DNA from: an uncultured Collinsella sp. | Lineage (GTDB): Bacteria; Actinomycetota; Coriobacteriia; Coriobacteriales; Coriobacteriaceae | Length of the DNA stretch: 14,174 nt | NCBI GenBank assembly: GCA_900548495.1 | Contig: URKT01000054.1 | Span: 1-14,174, forward strand | Direction: 5' to 3' | Shown here: positions 6,596-13,065 of the stretch, piece by piece | How the letters are laid out: every line of letters begins with the position of its first letter | Position numbering within the stretch: the first letter of the stretch is position 1 | Made by a program: the position numbers and the translations under genes | The notes under the pieces: model-generated | Told to the model about the DNA's origin: nothing | The model's database searches: none | The model's input: the letters and a program-made list of their open reading frames with translations, nothing else

Positions 6596-7738
6596 CTAGC
6601 GTATCTGGACGCCGGCTTTCTTTTTATCGGCCTTGACGCGGTAGAGCTCCGCATCGGCAGCGCGAAGCAAGTCTTGCCAGGTATCGACACTATCACCGAC
6701 CCGTGCATGGCCGATGGACATCCGCAACAGATACGGCACCTCGGCACGAGCGAGCTCGTCGTTAATCGCCGAACACAGGTCTATGATGTCCTGTTCCGCC
6801 GCTACCTTCTGGAGCACCACGAACTCATCGCCGCCATAACGTGCGATAAAACCACCAGACGCCGAGCAGACCTCTTTGAGCGTAGCAGATATGACCTGGA
6901 GAGCATGGTCGCCCTCCACATGTCCATACCGGTCGTTAATCTGCTTAAAGCCGTCGGCGTCCATCATAAGCAGATACACATCTTCGGCCTGATCCACATT
7001 TGAGAAGAGCGACAGCATATAGGTCTCAAAACGGTTGCGATTGTTGAGGCCAGTCAACGGGTCGGTCGAGATGAGCTGCTCCTGGTAGATGATGTAGAGC
7101 AGCAACATGCTAATCATTATGCCGACACAAAGGCCGGGCACCGAGTATACGACCTGAAAGGTACCGCCCACCAGGGCCGGAATGGCGAAAAATGCCAAAG
7201 TTCGATAGATGGCCTTCGTCTGCAGGCTCTCGACCCTGCGAGATTGCACAAACGCATGCAGGGACGTATGTATAACGTAACAGTAGCTGACGATGGGCTG
7301 GATCATATAGGCAAAGCCGCGACGATACACGCCCTGCGAATCGATATAGAACAGGGCGTGCGTCCAGTAACTGGTAAACGCCAGCACGACCACCAGAGCC
7401 GTAGGCAACGCTACAAGCACCACCCTATAACGCGAGGTCAAAAGGCGAGAACCCTGCACCGTCTCGGAATAGATAAACCAAATGAGACACGCGATGGCAA
7501 AGAGCGAAAACGAAACCGCGTTGGAAATCCAGTTGGCAGCAATGCCCAACGTGCCGTCCACACCGTCCGAAAGCGTCCAGATCATATCGAATAATATGTA
7601 CGCGGCAGAGGTGTAGCCAAGCATGCTAAACAATAGCTGCTGGGTGCTCGAGAACAGGGAGCGACGACTTCGCACGGCAAGCCCGATAAGAACAATCATG
7701 CATAGCAGGAATATCTCAATCTTGAGTGCCTTGACCAC
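6596..7738 (-). CDS. Membrane-anchored diguanylate cyclase (GGDEF domain)
   Basis: The predicted product is a diguanylate cyclase making cyclic di-GMP from two GTP, tied to an uncharacterised membrane sensor. The first ~215 residues hold six or seven hydrophobic helices, starting with IEIFLLCMIVLIGLAV. The catalytic domain begins at DPLTGLNNRNRF (226-237), has the metal-site Asp in MMDADGF (Asp260) and an intact GGDEF signature (302-306), and ends with the usual LLRAADAELYRVKADKKKAG. The inhibitory I-site (RxxD, five residues before GGDEF) is absent; ASGG stands there, so product feedback by that route is unlikely. I choose GTG 7738 (380 residues) because AAGGGA lies nine bases upstream. The longer frame from TTG 7756 has no ribosome binding site and its first codons contain that Shine-Dalgarno. 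It could respond to an unknown signal through the membrane part. No phosphodiesterase gene is adjacent. Confidence 0.93.
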   Translation of the reverse strand: MVKALKIEIFLLCMIVLIGLAVRSRRSLFSSTQQLLFSMLGYTSAAYILFDMIWTLSDGVDGTLGIAANWISNAVSFSLFAIACLIWFIYSETVQGSRLLTSRYRVVLVALPTALVVVLAFTSYWTHALFYIDSQGVYRRGFAYMIQPIVSYCYVIHTSLHAFVQSRRVESLQTKAIYRTLAFFAIPALVGGTFQVVYSVPGLCVGIMISMLLLYIIYQEQLISTDPLTGLNNRNRFETYMLSLFSNVDQAEDVYLLMMDADGFKQINDRYGHVEGDHALQVISATLKEVCSASGGFIARYGGDEFVVLQKVAAEQDIIDLCSAINDELARAEVPYLLRMSIGHARVGDSVDTWQDLLRAADAELYRVKADKKKAGVQIR

Positions 7739-7803
7739 TAGACGCCATCCCTTCAATATCCGAATGGTCAGAATCGCCCAATTCGAATCAGGGCAATAAA
7801 CAC

Positions 7804-7828
7804 CCCTTTACTCCGCAGGGGTAAAGGG
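7804..7828. promoter_or_regulatory. Inverted repeat over the predicted start site of the GGDEF gene
   Basis: CCCTTTAC (7804-7811) and GTAAAGGG (7821-7828) are a perfect 8-bp inverted repeat around 9 bases. On the minus strand it begins 2 bases after a candidate -10 box at 7835-7830, so it would cover the transcription start. A repressor operator or a 5' leader hairpin are both possible; the overlap with +1 favours an operator. This is an inference from position. Confidence 0.4.
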
Positions 7829-7829
7829 A

Positions 7830-7860
7830 ATCATAGCAAAGCGCCCGAACATCACTGCAA
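7830..7860 (-). promoter_or_regulatory. Candidate promoter of the GGDEF gene
   Basis: On the minus strand TGC-TATGAT (7838-7830) is an extended -10 box, with TTGCAG (7860-7855) as a possible -35 at a long 19-base spacing. The predicted start near 7823 gives a leader of about 85 bases. The -35 lies inside the hairpin assigned as the possible kdgT terminator, so the two signals would overlap. Confidence 0.4.
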
Positions 7861-7880
7861 AACAGTTTCTGTTTGGGCGC
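7841..7880 (-). terminator. Hairpin after the kdgT gene, possible weak terminator
   Basis: GCGCCCGAACA (7841-7851) pairs with TGTTTGGGCGC (7870-7880) over 11 bp with one G-T pair. The 18-base loop holds an inner ACTG/CAGT stem (7854-7857 with 7863-7866). It lies 47 bases past the kdgT stop. The downstream sequence on the minus strand is TTTGCTATGATT, a poor T-tract, so termination may be partial. Confidence 0.45.
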
Positions 7881-7927
7881 TCGGACGGCGCGAATTGCAC
7901 GCCGGAATCAATTATCGGTAACGGCCG

Positions 7928-8950
7928 TTACTCGCCGTCGATGTCGGTCACGACGGCCTCCTCGATGGCCTCGACACCGGCAGGCGACAGGTCCTCCTTG
8001 CTCTGGCAGAACTTCTTGTCGACCCAGCCGGTCAGAATCGGAGCTATGATTGCCGTGATGATAACGGCAGTGGCGATCTGGGCGTACGCGGTGGGTGCAA
8101 GCTCGGCGTAGCGCGGCGCGACCTCGGCGAGAGCAACCGGCGTGGTCATAGCCGTGCCGGCGATGGTGGAGCAAGCCACGGCAGCCTTGCCGTTACCACC
8201 GCACAGGCGCTCGAACGCAAAGGTGATGGGACCGACGACAAACAGCGTGACAAGGCCCAGCAAGATGCCGGAAATACCGCCGGTGATAAAGCTCGACAGG
8301 CTCATGGACGCACCGAGCTGAAATCCGATGACGGCAATCGCGGGATTGGCACCGGGAACCAGCAGGTTCTTGATAAACGGGAACAGGTTGCCCAGAACCA
8401 TGCCGATAACGAGCGGCAAAATGGAGCCGATGATGGTACCGACAGGGATGTTGGCGAGGCCGGAAACACCGAGGATGATCATCGTGACGGCAGGGCCGGC
8501 CGTAAAGAACAGGATACCGACGGCGCCCTGCTCGGACTCATTGCCGAACTCGCCCATGATGCCCGTATAAAGCGCCATGTTGCAAAACGTGATGCCGCCG
8601 ATGATAGACACGGAGCTCAGACCCAGGAAGTTATCGTTAAAGAAATATGCCACGCCCAGGCCGAGAGCCGCTGCGACGACCAGCTTGGGAATCAGCACGA
8701 CGATGCCGGTCTTGATGGCACCCGGCGTGGACTTAAAGCTGATGCCGGCGCCCACAAACAGCAGGATCGCGGCGACGATGGTATTGGAGCCACCGCGGCA
8801 GGCAGCCGTAAAGAAGCCGCCGATCTCAAAAACCTGCGGGCAGAAGGTGTTGAGCAAAAGACCGACGATCATCGGGTAAATCATGATGTCGCCCGGGATG
8901 CGCGGGACCTTGAATTTCTTTTGCTCGTTGGCGGTCGCTTCCTGTGCCAT
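7928..8950 (-). CDS. kdgT: 2-keto-3-deoxygluconate permease family transporter
   Basis: The product is a 340-residue membrane protein of the KdgT family, which in enterobacteria imports 2-keto-3-deoxygluconate, a pectin and hexuronate breakdown product, with protons. Family-like stretches are KVPRIPGDIMIYPMIVGLLL near the N terminus, FFTAGPAVTMIILGVSGLA in the middle, and STIAGTAMTTPVALAEVAPR with ATAVIITAIIAPILT near the C terminus. About ten hydrophobic helices are visible, and the tail is acidic (EEAVVTDIDGE). The start is ATG 8950 behind a GGGGGT run; a frame extending 10 residues upstream has no ribosome binding site. No KDG kinase, aldolase or uronate gene is near, so the substrate could be a related sugar acid. 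It appears to be a single-gene unit. Confidence 0.88.
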   Translation of the reverse strand: MAQEATANEQKKFKVPRIPGDIMIYPMIVGLLLNTFCPQVFEIGGFFTAACRGGSNTIVAAILLFVGAGISFKSTPGAIKTGIVVLIPKLVVAAALGLGVAYFFNDNFLGLSSVSIIGGITFCNMALYTGIMGEFGNESEQGAVGILFFTAGPAVTMIILGVSGLANIPVGTIIGSILPLVIGMVLGNLFPFIKNLLVPGANPAIAVIGFQLGASMSLSSFITGGISGILLGLVTLFVVGPITFAFERLCGGNGKAAVACSTIAGTAMTTPVALAEVAPRYAELAPTAYAQIATAVIITAIIAPILTGWVDKKFCQSKEDLSPAGVEAIEEAVVTDIDGE

Positions 8951-8994
8951 GAAACCCCCATTTCCGCTGACGGGGTACAAAAGCCCACGTCACG

Positions 8995-9010
8995 CTTTGC
9001 TACAGTAAAG
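8995..9010. promoter_or_regulatory. Imperfect palindrome upstream of kdgT, possible operator
   Basis: CTTTGCT-AC-AGTAAAG is a 7+2+7 inverted repeat with one mismatched pair. It is centred about 52 bases before the kdgT start codon, in the 150-base spacer between azlD and kdgT. The site and spacing would suit a dimeric repressor controlling the permease. I cannot assign a regulator family, and no clear promoter boxes surround it. Confidence 0.35.
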
Positions 9011-9100
9011 TTTGACCATGGTACCAGAAGAAATAGACCAGCTCGGTGAAAAATTCGACAAGTTGGGATGGAACGAGATTCGGCGCCCGCGACGCCACCC

Positions 9101-9424
9101 CTATATAAGGCTCAAGACGATATAGAGTACGATGCCCGAGACGCAGCACCACAGCATCGATTTTGTCTTGACCGCCACGACCACGACGCCGGCGGCCGCA
9201 ATCCAGGGAACCAAGGCAGGCCAGAGCCCCGCGTCGAACGCGCCGGGGCTCACCAAGTCGTTGGCGACCAGCGCGGCAAAGGCAGCGGGCGGGATATAGC
9301 CCAGGGCCTCGGTAATGCGGGGCGACAGGGTCCGCCCGCGCAAGGCCAACGCCGGCGCGATGCGAAAGAACGCAATAGCAGCCCACGACGACAGCCACAG
9401 AACCAAGAACTCGTTAACGGGCAT
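9101..9424 (-). CDS. azlD: AzlD-like branched-chain amino acid exporter, small subunit
   Basis: The product is a 107-residue membrane protein with about four hydrophobic helices, the usual size and pattern of the AzlD/BrnE family. It pairs with the large subunit AzlC/BrnF to export branched-chain amino acids and, in some species, methionine. Seen motifs are LGYIPPAAFAALVANDL in the centre and AAGVVVVAVKTKSML before the last helix. The start is ATG 9424, with GAGGTG six bases upstream. This start lies inside the end of azlC: the frames overlap by 11 bases, which suggests coupled translation and equal subunit amounts. A longer frame reaching 9658 is only the open frame opposite azlC coding and is rejected. 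No clear terminator follows. Confidence 0.88.
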   Translation of the reverse strand: MPVNEFLVLWLSSWAAIAFFRIAPALALRGRTLSPRITEALGYIPPAAFAALVANDLVSPGAFDAGLWPALVPWIAAAGVVVVAVKTKSMLWCCVSGIVLYIVLSLI

Positions 9425-10106
9425 CGCGGGCACCTCTTCCGTCAAATACAGCATCGCACGCCAGCGCAATGGCAATGCCGACCACGACGCTTGCCGGCAC
9501 GGCAATATTCGCGAGGCCCAAGAACTTGCATACGGCGACGGATACCGCGCCCGAAACCGCCGCGACAACGTTGCCGCGCGACAGCCGCTGCGAAAAGAGC
9601 AGGCAGATAAAGAGCGAAGTGCAGACAAAGGCTGCAATGGCGGTGGGAACATCGACAACGGCGCCGACGATGGCGCCCATCGTACACGAAACGCCCCATG
9701 TTACGATGAGGATCACGTTGAGCACGAAGGACTCGCGCGGGCCCCAATCCTCCCCTTCAACCAACTTGGCAAGCGAGATGCCATATGCCTCCTCGGTAAG
9801 TGTCGCGGCAACAGCCAGCGTCTGACGCTTCGAGGCACCCCTCAGATGCGGTGCGATCGATGCCGAGTAAAGCGCAAAGCGCGAGGAGATTGCGGCGACG
9901 CTCGCGACGATCGATGCTGCAGGCACACCCGCCAGCCACAGGTTGCAGATCATAAACTGCCCGCTGCCCGTCACAAACGTGCTGCTCAGGGCAAAGACCA
10001 TCCAGGGCTCCATTCCCGTCTGCCCCATGATCATTCCGCACGGCGCGCCTATTGCAACATAGGTAAGCATCACTGGCCAGACGGTTCTAACGATTTTGAG
10101 CACCAT
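9414..10106 (-). CDS. azlC: AzlC-like branched-chain amino acid exporter, large subunit
   Basis: The product is a 230-residue membrane protein of the AzlC/BrnF family. The pattern FALSSTFVTGSGQFMICNLW followed by LAGVPAASIVASVAAISSRF is the characteristic AzlC N-terminal region, with LRGASKRQTLAVAATLTEEA after it. Several hydrophobic helices fill the C-terminal half. In Bacillus subtilis azlC overexpression gives 4-azaleucine resistance; the Corynebacterium homologue BrnFE exports isoleucine, leucine, valine and methionine. The start is ATG 10106 (MVLKIVRTVWPV) behind a modest AGGA; 23 upstream codons remain open but are hydrophilic and unlike the family. It is divergent from the HD-domain gene across 126 bases. 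No Lrp-type regulator gene lies next to it in this window. Confidence 0.9.
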   Translation of the reverse strand: MVLKIVRTVWPVMLTYVAIGAPCGMIMGQTGMEPWMVFALSSTFVTGSGQFMICNLWLAGVPAASIVASVAAISSRFALYSASIAPHLRGASKRQTLAVAATLTEEAYGISLAKLVEGEDWGPRESFVLNVILIVTWGVSCTMGAIVGAVVDVPTAIAAFVCTSLFICLLFSQRLSRGNVVAAVSGAVSVAVCKFLGLANIAVPASVVVGIAIALACDAVFDGRGARDAR

Positions 10107-10232
10107 ACGCTTCTCATCCTGACAAGGTCTCCGAGTCGCATGTAGCGACACGGCAGAATCATCATCCGACAGCAACCGAGTTCACCTACAATTGCCACCG
10201 GATCGAAAGACACAACTTTTTAGGAAGTCATT
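10107..10232. promoter_or_regulatory. Divergent intergenic region between azlC and the HD-domain gene
   Basis: This 126-base spacer must hold two divergent promoters. The only box I can support is TACAAT at 10187-10192, a fair -10 for the plus-strand gene, without a convincing -35. The plus-strand ribosome binding site AGGAAG is at 10222-10227. No clear inverted repeat is seen. The azlC promoter cannot be assigned. Confidence 0.35.
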
Positions 10233-11045
10233 ATGACAGCTATCGATCGAGACCGGGCGCGCGCGGCCTTCAAAAGCTACACCGATGCCTACGACGCCAC
10301 CAACCCACGCATCGCGCTCAAAATCGAGCATACGTACCACGTGGCCGAGGCATGCGATGCCGTAGCGCGCGAGCAGGGCTGGTCGTCAGAAGATATTGAC
10401 CTGGCATGGCTTTGCGGCCTGCTACACGATATGGGCCGCTTTGAGCAGCTGCGACGCTGGGACACCTTTAAGGACGCCGAGAGCATGAGCCATGCGGCGC
10501 TGGGCATCGAGGTCCTCTTTGGCGAGAATCCCGCCGATGCACCCGCCGTAACGAGCATCCGCGACTTTATCGATGACCCGGCAGAAGATGAGCTCATCCG
10601 AGCGAGCATTGCCTATCACAGCGATTTCCGTCTACCCGCGCAGCTCGACGAGCGTACACGGTGCTTCTGCGATATCGTGCGCGATGGTGACAAGATCGAC
10701 ATTATGCGCACCATCGCCGACAGCACCGTCGACACCATCCTCAAGGTGGACGAGAAGACGTTTCTCGGCAGCCGTTTCTCGTCGCCGACACTTGCCGCCT
10801 TTGACGAGCACCGCTGCGTCGCACGCGATGAACGCAACGAGCCCGCAGACTACCTGGTGGGACTCATCTGCTTTATGTTTGAGCTCGTCTATCCAGCAAG
10901 CCGCGCGCTGGCGCGCGAACAGGGCGATATCCACCGCCTGCTCGACGCGCCCTTTGGCATTACGCGGCCCTTTACCGACCCCGCCACGCAGGCAACCTGG
11001 AGCCGCCTAAAGGACGAGATGCGCGACTGGCTGGCGCGCGCCTAG
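10233..11045 (+). CDS. HD-domain metal-dependent phosphohydrolase, unknown substrate
   Basis: The product is a 270-residue soluble protein of the HD superfamily. The metal-binding set is complete: His33 (KIEHTYHVAE), the His65-Asp66 pair in LLHDMGRFEQ, His87 (SHAALG), His129 (AYHSDF) and an Asp in VRDGDKIDIMRT (151-156). The HDMGRFEQ form is common in stand-alone HD proteins that cleave nucleotides or other phosphate esters, but the substrate cannot be told from sequence. The start is ATG 10233 with AGGAAG five bases upstream. Its stop codon overlaps that of etfA on the other strand in a shared CTAG (11042-11045). It appears to be a single-gene unit. Confidence 0.88.
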   Translation: MTAIDRDRARAAFKSYTDAYDATNPRIALKIEHTYHVAEACDAVAREQGWSSEDIDLAWLCGLLHDMGRFEQLRRWDTFKDAESMSHAALGIEVLFGENPADAPAVTSIRDFIDDPAEDELIRASIAYHSDFRLPAQLDERTRCFCDIVRDGDKIDIMRTIADSTVDTILKVDEKTFLGSRFSSPTLAAFDEHRCVARDERNEPADYLVGLICFMFELVYPASRALAREQGDIHRLLDAPFGITRPFTDPATQATWSRLKDEMRDWLARA

Positions 11046-12247
11046 CGCTCAAGCTGGGCCAGCAGCTCCTCGGCGACCTCGACGGCATCGCCGACAACCT
11101 TGTACTGGGCAGCACCAAAGATGGGGGCATCCGGGTCCTCGTTGATGGCGATAATGCACTCCGCCCCACCGATGCCGGCAAGATGCTGGATGGCGCCCGA
11201 AACGCCGATACTCACGAGAAGCTTGGGCGAAACCGAGACGCCCGTCTGGCCAATCTGATGGTGATACTCCAACCAGCCGGCCTCCACGACAGGTCGCGTG
11301 CAGCCAAGCTCGGCTCCCAGAGCCTCGGCGAGCCTTCGCATCAACGGCAGATTCTTCTTGGAACCAATGCCGCGCCCCACCACGACCAGGCGCTCGGCAT
11401 CGGCGATCGAAACCTGCTGCCCCCACTCCTCGGCGGGAATCGAGATCTCGACACGAGCCTTGGCGTCTTCCGAAAGCGATACCTGGGTAATCGTACCGGA
11501 ACGGCTATAGTCAAACTCGGGCGCTCCAAAGATGCCGGGACGCACCGTTGCCATCTGGGGACGATGATTGGGGCAGACGATGGTGGCCATCAAGTTGCCG
11601 CCAAACGCCGGGCGGGTCTGCTGCAGCAGCCCCGTCTCCGTATCCATCGAAAGTACGGTGCAGTCAGCCGTAAGGCCCGTCTGCAAACGCACGGCAACGC
11701 CGGGTGCCAGTTCGCGGCCAAAGGCGGTCGCACCGTACAGAATGGCCTCGGGCTTGCGCTCTGCCACCAAATCGCAGATCAGCCGGGCGTAGATCTCAGC
11801 ATCGTTCTGGCGTAGACGCTCGTCGCGACAGACCAGGACCTCGTCTGCACCGGCGCAAACCAGATGCTCCAGGTCACCGAGAGAACCCTCGGGGCCCATA
11901 CCGACCAGCGTCACCAGACGGCAGCCGCGAGCATCGGCAAGCTCGCGGCCCTTGCCCATAAGCTCATAGGCAACGGGATTCACCGTATCGTGCTCGTCGG
12001 TCTGCGCGAATACCCAAATGTCTCGATATGCATCAAGGTCCACCGCACCAGCGGCCTCGTCGCGCTCGATCGAAATGGCATTGACGGGGCAGGCATCGAC
12101 GCACCCACCGCATAGGATGCAGCCGTCGGTTACGCGGGCGCATCGGCTGGGTCGCTCGCCTTCCACTACGATGCCGCCCGAGGCACAGGCGCGAACGCAG
12201 CGACCGCAGCCGATACAGGCTTCGCTATCGATAATCAGTCCGCTCAT
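11042..12247 (-). CDS. etfA: Electron transfer flavoprotein alpha subunit with N-terminal ferredoxin domain
   Basis: This 401-residue protein fuses a two-cluster ferredoxin to EtfA. Residues 1-60 hold Cys11, 14, 17, 21 and Cys43, 46, 49, 53, two CxxCxxCxxxC sets for two [4Fe-4S] clusters. The EtfA N-terminal domain follows (about 75-260). The FAD-binding C-terminal domain shows VVVGRGIGSKKN (288-299), QTGVSVSP (334-341), SGAIQHLAG (350-358) and NEDPDAPIF (369-377). Ferredoxin-fused EtfA proteins occur in electron-bifurcating complexes such as CarE of caffeyl-CoA reductase and LctC of the A. woodii lactate dehydrogenase, where the added clusters pass electrons to or from ferredoxin. The ATG directly follows the etfB stop (TAGATG), so the two are co-translated. 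Assignment to the bifurcating type is by family logic plus this context. No terminator follows; the gene ends against the HD-domain gene. Confidence 0.95.
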   Translation of the reverse strand: MSGLIIDSEACIGCGRCVRACASGGIVVEGERPSRCARVTDGCILCGGCVDACPVNAISIERDEAAGAVDLDAYRDIWVFAQTDEHDTVNPVAYELMGKGRELADARGCRLVTLVGMGPEGSLGDLEHLVCAGADEVLVCRDERLRQNDAEIYARLICDLVAERKPEAILYGATAFGRELAPGVAVRLQTGLTADCTVLSMDTETGLLQQTRPAFGGNLMATIVCPNHRPQMATVRPGIFGAPEFDYSRSGTITQVSLSEDAKARVEISIPAEEWGQQVSIADAERLVVVGRGIGSKKNLPLMRRLAEALGAELGCTRPVVEAGWLEYHHQIGQTGVSVSPKLLVSIGVSGAIQHLAGIGGAECIIAINEDPDAPIFGAAQYKVVGDAVEVAEELLAQLER

Positions 12248-13063
12248 CTATGCCATCCCCTCGATAATCTTGGCAAGCTTTGCCGCCTGCTCGGACGCCG
12301 TCCCCTCAACGGTCTCGCACGTTTGGTCACGGTCGGGCACAAACGAGCGCACGACCTGTGTCGGCGACCCGGCAAGGCCGCAACGCGCGGGGTCGGCGTT
12401 CACGTCGGCGGCACTGACCACGCGCACGTCCGCCTCCTCCGCCGCACGAATACCGGCAATACTTGGCATACGCAACTGGCCAATCTCCTTGGCAGTCGTC
12501 ATCGCGCACGGCATCTCAAGATACACCGTCTCCTCGCCGGCATCGCATCCGTGAACGAGCGCCAGCGAGCCACACGTCGTAAAGCCCGCGCTTTGCACGC
12601 AGCTCACGTCGGTCACGCAGGGAATCTCAAAGGCACCGGCAAGCTCGGGACCGATCTGGGCCGTATCGCCATCCACCGCCATCTTGCCGCAGATGAGCAG
12701 GTCGAAGTCCTCGTCGAGCGCTTCGATGCCGCACTTGAGGGCGTAGGTGGTTGCCAGGGTATCGGCACCTGCAAAGGCGCGATCGGTCAGCAGCAGCGCG
12801 TCGTCGGCACCGCGGGCGATGCAGTCGCGCAGCAGTGACTCGGTCGCGGGGATGCCCATCGACACCACCGTCACGCGCACATCCATGCCAAAGCCGATAA
12901 AGTCGTCCTTCAGCGCCAACGCGCATTCCAAAGCACTCGCGTCAAAGGGATTAATGACCGCCTGCTTGCCATCGCGCACGATGGTATTGGTCTTGGGGTC
13001 CATCTTGACCTCGGTGCTGCCCGGCACGGCCTTGACGCACACCACCATATGGAAATCGCTCAT
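12248..13063 (-). CDS. etfB: Electron transfer flavoprotein beta subunit, bifurcating type
   Basis: The product is 271 residues and matches EtfB along its length: VVCVKAVPGSTEVKMD near the start, NPFDASALECALALKD, and then LLRDCIARGADDALLLTD leading to FAGADTLATTYAL. DGDTAQIGPELAG (131-143) resembles the DGDTAQVGP signature of NAD(H)-using bifurcating Etfs; ordinary respiratory EtfB binds AMP instead. It would hold the bifurcating FAD together with EtfA and exchange electrons with NADH. I choose ATG 13063 because a GGGGG run lies about nine bases before it. A GTG at 13069, overlapping the upstream stop as GTGA, would add two residues. It lies two bases after the dehydrogenase stop and directly before etfA, the middle gene of a tight three-gene operon. 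Confidence 0.95.
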   Translation of the reverse strand: MSDFHMVVCVKAVPGSTEVKMDPKTNTIVRDGKQAVINPFDASALECALALKDDFIGFGMDVRVTVVSMGIPATESLLRDCIARGADDALLLTDRAFAGADTLATTYALKCGIEALDEDFDLLICGKMAVDGDTAQIGPELAGAFEIPCVTDVSCVQSAGFTTCGSLALVHGCDAGEETVYLEMPCAMTTAKEIGQLRMPSIAGIRAAEEADVRVVSAADVNADPARCGLAGSPTQVVRSFVPDRDQTCETVEGTASEQAAKLAKIIEGMA

Positions 13064-13065
13064 CT

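Noticed and set aside
6470..7003. A plus-strand open frame spanning the terminator and the end of the diguanylate cyclase gene
   Set aside because: It crosses a strong terminator and is antisense to the GGDEF domain; no domain or ribosome binding site is seen.
9018..9125. A 35-codon plus-strand frame (MVPEEIDQLGEKFDKLGWNE...) between kdgT and azlD
   Set aside because: It looks protein-like at first but has no ribosome binding site and runs into the azlD coding region on the other strand.
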